Positions 9,479 through 18,128 of a DNA stretch of 64,000 bases are shown piece by piece (positions within the stretch are counted from its first letter, which is position 1; each line of letters opens with the position of its first letter). This stretch comes from Proteiniphilum propionicum (GTDB lineage Bacteria > Bacteroidota > Bacteroidia > Bacteroidales > Dysgonomonadaceae), in contig NZ_CP073586.1 in assembly GCF_022267555.1 (NCBI RefSeq), positions 1,364,001-1,428,000 of the forward strand, given 5' to 3'. Position numbers and translations under genes: made by a program. The notes beneath the pieces were generated by a model. It did not search any database. It was not told where the DNA came from and was given only the letters and a program-made list of their open reading frames with translations.

Positions 9479-11443
9479 ATGAAAAATTTATCAAAAATAG
9501 CATTTATACTGTCATTCATGATTACTATTATTTCATGCAATCAGTTCTTGGATGTTGTTCCTGATGATACTCCTACGCTCGATCATGCATTTGCTAACAG
9601 GGCAATGAGCGAAAGATATCTATTTACATGCTATAAACATCTACCCGACCCGACAAACCCATACCATTATCCCGCACATTTGAATACCAACGATGAATTT
9701 TATCTTATTGGTGGAGAATCAAATCAACATACACAATCGGCTCCATCTACAGAGATACGTAGAGGGAATCAAAACAGCAACAGTCCTCTAATGGATTATT
9801 GGTCTGGAAAAAATGGTGGACGAAGCATGTTTAATGCTATACGAGATTGCAATATTTTCCTCGAAAATATCAATATACCAAAAGATATTGATGAGACCGA
9901 AAGAAGCCGATGGATTGCGGAAGTGAAGTTTTTGAAAGCTTATTATCACTTCTTCCTTTTACAGCTGTACGGACCCATACCGCTGATCAAAGAAAACTTC
10001 GAGCTTTATGATTCTCCTGAAGCAATTAAAGTATATCGAGAGCCATTTGATGAGTGTATTGATTATATTGTTGAGCTTATTGATGAATCTCTCTCTGATC
10101 TACCTTTGACAATTACTAATAATATTCAGGAGGATGGACGTATTACACAACCAATTGCATTAGCTGTAAAAGCAAAAGCTCTGACATTAGCAGCAAGCCC
10201 ACTCTTCAATGGAAATAGTGATTATAGTGGATGGGTAGACAAAAGAGGCGTACAGTTAGTATCAAACTCTTATGACAATGAGAAGTGGAAGATAGCATTA
10301 GACGCGATTGAAGAGGCAATTGATGTTGCTCACAGTGCTGGTCATCAATTATATAAGTACAATAAAGATGCAGATGGACAGTTTAATATGAACGAGAGTA
10401 TCTCTATTCTTATGAACACAAGAAAAGGCATTACTGAGAAATGGAATAGTGGAGTAATTTGGTCGAGTATGGAAACGTTCGGAAATAAAAACAACATCAT
10501 TCCAACGTATGCCGCAATGGCTAATTTTCAATGGATTTTATTTCCTATTATGTATAGTCAGGATGTAGGAAAAGGTCCAACCTCATACTGCTACGCCTCT
10601 TTTGATATGGCTGAGCTCTTTTATACCAGAAATGGAATACCTATTTACGAAGATCCTTCATGGGATTATTCAAGTAGATACAACATACGCTATAGCACTA
10701 CTGAAGATAATAATGAGCACTATATTCCTGTGGGAGAAGCTACTGCAGCACTAAACTTTGATAGAGAACCGCGATTTTATGCAAGTCTTGGATTTGACAG
10801 AGGATATTTTGAATTATCTACCACTTCGAACAATTTTGGAAGTTCTTTTAGCCGTTATCTCACACTTCGAGCTGGAGAAGCTGGTAATCTCTCAAATGAG
10901 ACAGGCTATTCTGTTAAAAAACTTATTGCATTTGAAACCTCTTTAAGTCGTGGCTCTTCAAGTAATAATTATCAAGGTTACGACTATAGATTTCCATTAA
11001 TAAGACTTGCAGACCTATACTTGCTGCATAGTGAGGCTGCGAATGAATATTACGACAGCCCGAATGATGAAGTTTATGTATACATAGACAAGGTACGTGA
11101 AAATGTAGGACTACCCGGAGTAGTTAATTCATGGAGTAGCTCCTTGAACCCCAACCGACCTTTTGATAAGGTTGAGATGCGAAAAATAATTCAACAAGAG
11201 CGCATGATAGAACTTGCATTTGAGGGTCAACGATTCTGGGATATAAGAAGATGGAAACTGGGAGATGAATATTGGACACGTGCACCAAGAGGGTGGAACC
11301 AGAAAGGCAGAACTCTCGATGAGTATTACCAAGTAATTAATCTTGGTAAACCAAGAAGTTTTTCTCCAGTAGAATATCTTTGGCCGATAAGTATTTATGA
11401 TTTAAGAATTAACAATAACTTGGAACAGACTTTTGGCTGGTAG
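9479..11443 (+). CDS. RagB/SusD-family surface glycan-binding lipoprotein
   Basis: 654-aa lipoprotein with lipobox IISC (Cys near residue 20) followed by NQFLDVVPDDTPTLDHAF, the typical SusD start. The TPR-like helices include KFLKAYYHFFLLQLYGPIPLI, and the C-terminal family signature is IIQQERMIELAFEGQRFWDIRRWKLG. It should cap the SusC channel on the cell surface and bind the incoming glycan. It is slightly long for the family (usually 500-600 aa). It is co-directional with susC and followed 26 bp later by another lipoprotein gene, so the four genes from 6.2 to 13.9 kb look like one operon. Confidence 0.95.
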   Translation: MKNLSKIAFILSFMITIISCNQFLDVVPDDTPTLDHAFANRAMSERYLFTCYKHLPDPTNPYHYPAHLNTNDEFYLIGGESNQHTQSAPSTEIRRGNQNSNSPLMDYWSGKNGGRSMFNAIRDCNIFLENINIPKDIDETERSRWIAEVKFLKAYYHFFLLQLYGPIPLIKENFELYDSPEAIKVYREPFDECIDYIVELIDESLSDLPLTITNNIQEDGRITQPIALAVKAKALTLAASPLFNGNSDYSGWVDKRGVQLVSNSYDNEKWKIALDAIEEAIDVAHSAGHQLYKYNKDADGQFNMNESISILMNTRKGITEKWNSGVIWSSMETFGNKNNIIPTYAAMANFQWILFPIMYSQDVGKGPTSYCYASFDMAELFYTRNGIPIYEDPSWDYSSRYNIRYSTTEDNNEHYIPVGEATAALNFDREPRFYASLGFDRGYFELSTTSNNFGSSFSRYLTLRAGEAGNLSNETGYSVKKLIAFETSLSRGSSSNNYQGYDYRFPLIRLADLYLLHSEAANEYYDSPNDEVYVYIDKVRENVGLPGVVNSWSSSLNPNRPFDKVEMRKIIQQERMIELAFEGQRFWDIRRWKLGDEYWTRAPRGWNQKGRTLDEYYQVINLGKPRSFSPVEYLWPISIYDLRINNNLEQTFGW

Positions 11444-11469
11444 ATTTGTAACTAATAACATTTGATTTT

Positions 11470-12732
11470 ATGAAGAAAATTTTACTTATACTAACTGTCT
11501 GTTTGTTGATTGCCTGCGAACAGAACGAACAGATAAAGGTGAAACCTGCACAATTAACTGATTACAAAGTTTCGCCTATTAATGGAGGTGCTACAATTAC
11601 TTATACTCTGCCTCCAGAATCGGATATTTTATATGTTGTAGCTGAATATAAGAGAGATGGTGAGATATTTACCGAACGCTCTTCATTTTATAATAATAGC
11701 ATTACAATTGAAGGATTTAATGTAACAACTCCTATTGATGCTATTCTGTATACTGTTAATAGAGAGGAAATGAAGTCTGACCCAATCCAAATTGTCTTTG
11801 AGCCACTCGAATCACCTTTAAGCTTGGCTTTTAAAACACTTGATGTTTCAACAGGTTTTGGTGGAATTGTGGTTTCATGGGAGAATTTGAATTCTACTGA
11901 GCTTGGAGTGAGGCTTATGGTCAAAGAGAACGATGAGATTAAAAACAAAGATATGTTTTTCTCCAGCTTCGAGAAAGAAAATCATACTTTCAGAGGATTT
12001 GAAAGTGAAGAAACAACTTTTGCAGTTTCAATTGAAGATAAATGGGGAAATGTATCTGATACTATATTTTATACAACTACTCCATTTTTTGAAACAGAGG
12101 TACCTAAGCCTTTTGGGGATATGAGGCAAACAATTCCGTTTGACATTACTACACAAAATCCCACTTTTAATTGGCCAAGACTGTTTAACAACATAGTGGG
12201 AGATGATAGTTGGCTGACAACAACACCAACAGCAGCAAATCCTCAACTTTGTGCTTTCACAATAGACTTAAAACAAGTGTATAAACTGAGTCGAATGACT
12301 ATATGGCCACGTATGAGGCCTAACAACCATAATGATGTATATGCCGTAAACAATGTTCTTTCTTTTGAGATGTGGGGTACTACTGAAATAGATCCTGCAA
12401 GACTGTCTGACCGCGCGTACTGGCTTGATGAGCATCAGGATTGGAACACTTTTAATCCTGGACTTGAAATACCAGACTATACTTTTAAAGACGATTGGGT
12501 ATATCTTGGATATTATGAAGTGGAACGACTGGATTTAAAGGGTGCTACTCCAACAGATATTATGAATCGTGCACTACAAGGAGAACCATTAGATATCCCT
12601 ATTGATGTGGGACCTGTAAGATATATACGCTTTTTCCCACGCTCGACAGACAAAGGAAGTCCAACGCCTGGTGCAATTTTTCAGATAGCTGAGCTCAGTT
12701 TCTTTGGGGATAACACAGTGAATCAAGAATAA
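11470..12732 (+). CDS. DUF4959/DUF5126/DUF5000-type surface lipoprotein
   Basis: 420-aa lipoprotein (LLIACEQNE lipobox). The region after it (VKPAQLTDYKVSPINGGATITYTLP) matches the DUF4959 type; a middle Ig-like domain and a C-terminal discoidin/F5-8C-like DUF5000 domain follow (from about residue 215, ending GAIFQIAELSFFGD). Such proteins commonly follow SusD and are thought to bind glycan at the cell surface as SusE/SusF-like accessory factors. There are 26 bp to susD and 9 bp to the next gene, supporting co-transcription. Domain names rest on remembered family patterns. Confidence 0.82.
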   Translation: MKKILLILTVCLLIACEQNEQIKVKPAQLTDYKVSPINGGATITYTLPPESDILYVVAEYKRDGEIFTERSSFYNNSITIEGFNVTTPIDAILYTVNREEMKSDPIQIVFEPLESPLSLAFKTLDVSTGFGGIVVSWENLNSTELGVRLMVKENDEIKNKDMFFSSFEKENHTFRGFESEETTFAVSIEDKWGNVSDTIFYTTTPFFETEVPKPFGDMRQTIPFDITTQNPTFNWPRLFNNIVGDDSWLTTTPTAANPQLCAFTIDLKQVYKLSRMTIWPRMRPNNHNDVYAVNNVLSFEMWGTTEIDPARLSDRAYWLDEHQDWNTFNPGLEIPDYTFKDDWVYLGYYEVERLDLKGATPTDIMNRALQGEPLDIPIDVGPVRYIRFFPRSTDKGSPTPGAIFQIAELSFFGDNTVNQE

Positions 12733-12741
12733 TTTAATACA

Positions 12742-13866
12742 TTGAATAAAATGAAAAAAAATATATTAACATCCATTTTACTCATTCTCTTATTTAGTGC
12801 TTGTGACGATATGAATGATATTCATCAGGATTATCTTGATTGGGGAGAATCTGTCTACCTTGGGAAACCCGATTCATTGAATATATATTCAGGACTGGAA
12901 CGGGTAAAATTGACATGGGTAAATAACAGTGATCCTGATATAAGTGAAACTGTCATATATTGGAACATGAGGAACGACTCAATTGTTAAACCTTTTGAGA
13001 GAATTTCGAGCGCTAAACAAAAAGATTCGATAATTATTGACAACTTACCGGAAGGTGATTACAATTTTGAACTTAAAAATAGGAATAGTAAAGGGCAAGC
13101 CTCACTTGTTGCTTCTGTGAGGGGTTCATCATTGGGAGATCATTACAAGAGTGGATTGAGACCACCCTTAGTATCATCAATCAAAGTGAATGATTATAAC
13201 ACCAATACCAAATCGGCAACTGTTGAATTAAACTGGATAAATAGCAGTGGTAGTGTTGGTGTAGTAATTCGTTACAACAAATATACTTCGGGTGAACTTG
13301 TAGAACTAAATCTTGATCCAAGCCAGACCAGCATTACACTTACTGATGTTGGCAACAGGTTGTGGAATGCTTCAGACATGATCTATATGTCATCTCTCTA
13401 CGCACCCGATCAGTCAATTGACACACTCTCGTCATCCTTCTCAGAAAGCCAGATTGTAACTTATACAGCTACAATAGGATACAGACTGGATGTGAGTGCG
13501 ACTGGCGTTCCGGGAAACAAAACTGCCTACGGCATAAATTCTCCTGCAGGTAACGTAATAGACAAGCATTTTTGGCTCTCCAACAATGACACTAAAACTC
13601 TTATTTGTGACCGTTTTGGCAGTTTTGGAATGGCAACAGATTTTGCAAATTTTCAGTACTTTCTAACTTTGAAAAGTGATAATTCGTTTGATATCACCGG
13701 AGCATCGTTTACTGGTACGCCTCCTACATTATCCTACTCTATAAGCAATACTGAAATAGAGAGTAATTTTGACCCGGAGACTGGAACAATTTACATCAAC
13801 AATATGAGAGTTTTAGCTACAACTGGTGCTCTCACATACTTTGAGGAGGAGTTAATACCTAAGTAA
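12742..13866 (+). CDS. DUF4998-type lipoprotein
   Basis: 374-aa lipoprotein; the start at 12742 (MNKMKKN) could also be the ATG at 12751. The lipobox FSACDDMNDIHQ is followed by DYLDWGESVYLGKPDSL, the hallmark DUF4998 opening. Two fibronectin-like beta domains follow (RVKLTWVNNSDPDISETVIYW and TVELNWINSSGSVGVVIRY), then a C-terminal domain of unknown fold. It is the last member of the SusCD-lipoprotein run before a hairpin at 13895. Role inferred to be glycan binding or assembly of the surface complex. Confidence 0.8.
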   Translation: MNKMKKNILTSILLILLFSACDDMNDIHQDYLDWGESVYLGKPDSLNIYSGLERVKLTWVNNSDPDISETVIYWNMRNDSIVKPFERISSAKQKDSIIIDNLPEGDYNFELKNRNSKGQASLVASVRGSSLGDHYKSGLRPPLVSSIKVNDYNTNTKSATVELNWINSSGSVGVVIRYNKYTSGELVELNLDPSQTSITLTDVGNRLWNASDMIYMSSLYAPDQSIDTLSSSFSESQIVTYTATIGYRLDVSATGVPGNKTAYGINSPAGNVIDKHFWLSNNDTKTLICDRFGSFGMATDFANFQYFLTLKSDNSFDITGASFTGTPPTLSYSISNTEIESNFDPETGTIYINNMRVLATTGALTYFEEELIPK

Positions 13867-13894
13867 ATATTTAATAATAAGTAAGACTGATTAA

Positions 13895-13935
13895 AGCGGG
13901 AAGCAGGTTATATAAACGGACCTCCCCTTCCCGCT
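13895..13935 (+). terminator. GC-rich hairpin closing the SusCD-lipoprotein run
   Basis: AGCGGGAAG and CTTCCCGCT form a 9-bp stem around a 23-nt loop, between the DUF4998 gene and the predicted glycosidase gene. There is no long T-run, so it may be an RNA-stabilising or attenuating hairpin rather than a full terminator. Confidence 0.5.
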
Positions 13936-13962
13936 TGAATTATATTAAAAAAGAAATTCAAT

Positions 13963-16221
13963 ATGAAATGTAGAAGTATATACAAAATTATTGCTACGTC
14001 ATTTGTATTAATCTGTGCAATATTTGTCGTTTATGCAAATAACGATAATGATATAATAATAGAAAATGAAAGTTTTATTTTAACAATTGGGAAAAATGCT
14101 GAAGCTAAAAGTCTTTTGCTTAAGTCTTTTGGTAAAGAAGTATTGATGTCAGGAACAGGTATCAAAGCTTTTACTGTAACTCAGGAGCGCCCCTACAACA
14201 ATGAGTTGAAACTGGCATACCCAAATAAGAAAAATACATATCGAGCTGATACTGTTTTCTGGCAAGATGACAACAATCTAGTAGTAGGCTTTGAATTAGT
14301 GCCTTATCAGGCCATCATCTCTGTTGATATATCACCTCAATACATACGATTTTCTCTTAAGGATTTCATAATTGAATCAAATGCTTATCCTTCGTATATG
14401 AAAATTACTCCACCCCCAGCTACAGAAGTGTGTCTTCTTCAATTACCCATTATTAAAAGGGCTAACTTTGGAGAGTGGCTGAACGTAGTTTGGGATGATG
14501 ATGTTGCTGTAAATATTTTATCTACAGATGAGTATACACAAATTGATTCAGAAGAACAGCAGGAATATTATATTTTAAAGGCAAGTGTTGTTAAGGATAT
14601 AAAATTTTTTGACACCGGAGCAGCTCTTATTGCTTCTGCAACAAATCACTTGCTTGAGAATATAGCTCAAATAGAAGAAGATTTTAACCTTCCGAAAGGA
14701 GTAGAGAGCCGCAAGAATAAGCTCATAAATGCTTCTTATTATTGGGCGGCAGATCTTAATCCAACAACTCTTGAAAGGCACTTACAATATGCAAAGATGG
14801 GTGGTTTTAGACTTATGCTTATTTATTTTTTTAGTTTTGAGGATCAGCTTGGGTTACGTAAAATAGGGAATTATGAATATAATAAAAAGTTTTTTCCTAA
14901 TGGAAAGCAGGACCTTGAAAGCATGCTAAACAGAATTAAAGAGGAGGGTATTATTCCTGGTGTTCATTTTCTGCATTCAAATATTGGCTTATCCAGCAAA
15001 TATGTGACTCCTGTACCGGATTACAGGCTTAATATTTTAAAATCATTTAATCTTTCAAGACCTATCGGAGAGAAAGATTCAATAATATACGTAGATCAAA
15101 ACCCTGAAGGTATAACTATGGCCGAAGGATGTAGGGTACTCAAAGCAGGAACCGAGTTGATTTCTTATGAAAGCTATACGACATCGCCACCATACATGTT
15201 TTTAGGCTGTAAAAGAGGTGTGGAAAGAACTACTGTAAACAGTCTCAATATTGGTTCACCCATTGGCCTCTTGGATATTAGTGAATTTGGAGCTAATAGT
15301 GTATATATTGATCAAAGAACCAGTTTGCAGGATGAAGTGGCAGAAGAGATCGCAGACATGTACGATGCAGGCTTTGAGTTCATTTACTTTGATGGAGCAG
15401 AAGGTGTTAATCCACCGTTCAATTTCACGATTCCATTAGCGAAATACCGTGTATTTAAACGTTTAAAACCGAATCCTATATTTGCTGAAGGAGCTGCAAA
15501 AAGTCATTTTAGTTGGCACATGCTTAGTGGTGGAAATGCTTTCGATACTTTTCCACCTGAAAAGGTAAAGTATTCTATAGCTAAGTATCCGGCAGAACAA
15601 GCTCCACGCATGAGAAAAGACTTTACACGAATAAATTTCGGATGGCTCAACTATATTCTTCCCAGCAACAACACAATAGGTACTCAACCAGATATATTGG
15701 AGTATGCAACAAGTCGTGCTGCATCATGGGAGTGTCCGATTTCATTACAATCAAATTTGCAGCGTTTAGCAGATCATCCAAGAACAAAAGATAATTTGGA
15801 AGTTATCAAGCGATGGGAAAAGGTGAGAAGTGAAAACTGGCTTTCAAATGAACATATAGAGATGCTGAAAGATCTCACACAGGAACATCATTTGCTTATT
15901 AATGAAAATGGAGAATTTGAACTTGTTCCTGTATTCCAAATTAATAATATTGCTGATAATAATCGAGATGTCAGAGCATTTACGTTCAATCGTAAAGGAC
16001 ATTGGTATGTGTTATTTTGGCATATTTCGGGAGAAAGCAAACTTTTATTGGATGTGAAAAAGAGTGAGGTTAAACTATATAAAGAATTTAATGTAGTTGA
16101 GACTATAGATATGGCTCATGATCAAATTATTCTACCCGTTAGCGGTCGCAGATACCTGAAATTTGAAAATAAATCTCGGGATGAAATTGTAAAACTGTTT
16201 AAATCAGGAGTTGTAATTTAA
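13963..16221 (+). CDS. Secreted predicted TIM-barrel glycoside hydrolase of unrecognised family
   Basis: 752-aa protein with an N-terminal membrane/signal segment (IYKIIATSFVLICAIFVVYA). The first 230 residues look like a beta-rich domain. The following region resembles (beta/alpha)8 retaining alpha-glycosidases: LQYAKMGGFRLMLIYFFSF, then FFPNGKQDLESMLNRIKEEG and GVHFLH, and EFIYFDGAEGVNPPF, where the Asp of YFDG is a plausible nucleophile. The C-terminal 90 residues look like a beta-sandwich. I cannot assign a CAZy family. Its position between the surface complex and the gntR-nanA-symporter genes suggests it trims the imported or surface-bound glycan. Function is inference; the gene itself is certain. 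Confidence 0.7.
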   Translation: MKCRSIYKIIATSFVLICAIFVVYANNDNDIIIENESFILTIGKNAEAKSLLLKSFGKEVLMSGTGIKAFTVTQERPYNNELKLAYPNKKNTYRADTVFWQDDNNLVVGFELVPYQAIISVDISPQYIRFSLKDFIIESNAYPSYMKITPPPATEVCLLQLPIIKRANFGEWLNVVWDDDVAVNILSTDEYTQIDSEEQQEYYILKASVVKDIKFFDTGAALIASATNHLLENIAQIEEDFNLPKGVESRKNKLINASYYWAADLNPTTLERHLQYAKMGGFRLMLIYFFSFEDQLGLRKIGNYEYNKKFFPNGKQDLESMLNRIKEEGIIPGVHFLHSNIGLSSKYVTPVPDYRLNILKSFNLSRPIGEKDSIIYVDQNPEGITMAEGCRVLKAGTELISYESYTTSPPYMFLGCKRGVERTTVNSLNIGSPIGLLDISEFGANSVYIDQRTSLQDEVAEEIADMYDAGFEFIYFDGAEGVNPPFNFTIPLAKYRVFKRLKPNPIFAEGAAKSHFSWHMLSGGNAFDTFPPEKVKYSIAKYPAEQAPRMRKDFTRINFGWLNYILPSNNTIGTQPDILEYATSRAASWECPISLQSNLQRLADHPRTKDNLEVIKRWEKVRSENWLSNEHIEMLKDLTQEHHLLINENGEFELVPVFQINNIADNNRDVRAFTFNRKGHWYVLFWHISGESKLLLDVKKSEVKLYKEFNVVETIDMAHDQIILPVSGRRYLKFENKSRDEIVKLFKSGVVI

Positions 16222-16286
16222 TTATACAAAGCACAGTATTGACTTTCTCTAGCTTCTTATAAGTTTTAACAATATAAAAAAAATCA

Positions 16287-16317
16287 TATGTTTGTATTGT
16301 TAATATGTAGGAGATAT
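16287..16317 (+). promoter_or_regulatory. gntR promoter with candidate operator
   Basis: TATGTTTG at 16287-16294 fits the Bacteroidetes -7 element. AATATGTAGGAGATAT at 16302-16317 resembles the palindrome at 6065-6081. Alignment gives TGTTnATATGTAGGAnATAT in both places. The site suggests autoregulation. Confidence 0.55.
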
Positions 16318-16344
16318 GTAGTGTGGGACCCTAAAATAAAGGAT

Positions 16345-17073
16345 ATGAAAAGTTTAGAAATAAGTAAAGTGACAACAACTTTAGTAGATTTAGCTGAAGA
16401 AGCAATAATGGATTTTATTAAAGGTTCTGACCTCCAGCCAGGGGATAAATTCCCTTTTGATGAGAGTCAGCTTGCAGAAAAGTTGCAAGTAAGCCGTAAT
16501 GTAATCAGAGAAGCTTTAAGCAGGCTACAATCAATTGGCTTAATAGAAAGTAGGAAAAGAAATGGTATAATTATGCGAGAGCCAAGTCTTAAACATATTT
16601 TAAATCGAATAATTAATCCGAAACTATTAAGTGAAAACAAAATTACTGATCTATTAGAACTTAGGTATATATTAGAGATAGGTATAGTTCCGATCATTTT
16701 CGAAAACATTAACAAAATGGACATATCAGAATTGCGAAAGATAATACCAAATACAATAACGAGTAATGTTTATGTTAGACTTTCGGCAGATGAAGAAATA
16801 GAATTTCACTCACGTATTTATAAAGTTGCGGACAATAAAGTCATAAACGAGCTACAGCAAATTATAATACCAATTTACAAATTCATTCAAAAAAATCATT
16901 CTGAATTTGACATATACAATAAAAAAATAAGAGATGAGAAATTGTTCGCATCGCATTCTGACTTAATTGATGCCTTAGAGTCAGGAGATCAAAAAAAGTA
17001 TGAAGATGTAATCAAAAGGCATTTACTGGCCTATCATTTATATATTAAAGAACAAAGGCAAAAAAACATTTAG
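16345..17073 (+). CDS. GntR/FadR-family transcriptional regulator
   Basis: 242-aa regulator. The frame is also open to an ATG at 16288, but that codon lies inside the -7 promoter element. ATG 16345 (MKSLEISKVTTTLVDLAEEA) has a purine-rich stretch just upstream and starts at the normal distance before the winged helix. The HTH is LQPGDKFPFDESQLAEKLQVSRNVIREALSRL (residues 35-70). The C-terminal part (from about 100) is an all-helical FCD-type ligand domain. The stop is 1 bp before the aldolase start. Such regulators often sense sialic or other sugar acids; here it probably controls the cargo operon through the palindromes at 6065 and 16302. Confidence 0.88.
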   Translation: MKSLEISKVTTTLVDLAEEAIMDFIKGSDLQPGDKFPFDESQLAEKLQVSRNVIREALSRLQSIGLIESRKRNGIIMREPSLKHILNRIINPKLLSENKITDLLELRYILEIGIVPIIFENINKMDISELRKIIPNTITSNVYVRLSADEEIEFHSRIYKVADNKVINELQQIIIPIYKFIQKNHSEFDIYNKKIRDEKLFASHSDLIDALESGDQKKYEDVIKRHLLAYHLYIKEQRQKNI

Positions 17074-17074
17074 T

Positions 17075-17977
17075 ATGAGATTAACTAAGTTTGAAGGATT
17101 GATTGCTGCAGCCGTAACTCCTATGACTGCAAATGGAGAAATTAATTTGAAAGGTATAGATAACTATTCAAATTTTTTAATAAAAAGAGGAGTAAAAGGA
17201 GTTTTTGTAAACGGCACTACTGGTGAAGGATTGCTTTTAGATGTTAATGAGCGTAAAGCAATAGTTGAAAAATGGATGAAGTATTCTACTGATTTGAAAA
17301 TTTTAGTTCATGTTGGAAGTACCAGTATAAAGGTGGCTCGAGAACTGGCATCGCACGCAGAAGAACTTGGTGCTGATGCTATATCGTGTATGGGTCCATC
17401 TTATTTGCCACCACAAGGCACTAAGGAATTAGTGGAGTTTAACAAACAGGTTGCAGCGAGAGCATCTAATACCCCTTATTACTATTATCATATTCCGATA
17501 GTTTCAGGTGTTCATGTAAGCATGGTTGACTTTTTAGGTGAGGCTCACAAAGTTATACCTAATTTGAATGGCTTAAAGTATACGTCATATAACACAATGG
17601 AGGAGCAAATGTGTATTAATTTTATGAATAAAAGATTTGACATTCTACATGGGCATGATGAAAGCCTACTGTTGGGATTAACTATGGGTGAAAAAGGTGG
17701 TATTGGGACTTCATATAATGTATCATCTTCAATATTCGACAGAATTCTTGCTTTATATAAAGAAGGGGATCTATCAGGGGCAATGGAATTACAATATGAA
17801 GCAAATCAATTTATTGAGCTCTTGCTGAAATATGAGAACACAATTGTAAGTATAAAAGCAATACTTAATTTATTAGGTGTAGATTGTGGACCTTGCAGAT
17901 TACCATTAAGGAATTTGAATTCTGAAGAAATAAAGTCACTTGAAAGTGACCTAATGGAGTTCGATTGGATAAGATGA
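17075..17977 (+). CDS. nanA: N-acetylneuraminate-lyase-like aldolase (DapA/NanA family)
   Basis: 300-aa class I aldolase that would cleave a sialic acid to pyruvate and an N-acyl-hexosamine in the cytoplasm. Seen: NGTTGEG substrate loop (residues 46-52), YYYHIPIVSGV with the catalytic Tyr (about 137), and the Schiff-base Lys in GLKYTSYN (about 167). The HIP and KYTS contexts fit NanA better than dihydrodipicolinate synthase. It is nearly overlapping gntR and precedes an SSS symporter. No epimerase (nanE) or ROK kinase is in the cargo, so downstream steps must be chromosomal or the true substrate may differ from Neu5Ac. Confidence 0.85.
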   Translation: MRLTKFEGLIAAAVTPMTANGEINLKGIDNYSNFLIKRGVKGVFVNGTTGEGLLLDVNERKAIVEKWMKYSTDLKILVHVGSTSIKVARELASHAEELGADAISCMGPSYLPPQGTKELVEFNKQVAARASNTPYYYYHIPIVSGVHVSMVDFLGEAHKVIPNLNGLKYTSYNTMEEQMCINFMNKRFDILHGHDESLLLGLTMGEKGGIGTSYNVSSSIFDRILALYKEGDLSGAMELQYEANQFIELLLKYENTIVSIKAILNLLGVDCGPCRLPLRNLNSEEIKSLESDLMEFDWIR

Positions 17978-18128
17978 AAGCTTAATATTTTACATCAATA
18001 CCTGTAATGAGTAGAAATAATAGTCGCAATTTATGTCCGGATAGAAAATCTTATTAGTTGATTAAAACCCAAAATAGAATTAGATAATACATCTCTATTT
18101 GTAACAATTACGAAAAGAAAAAATAAAC

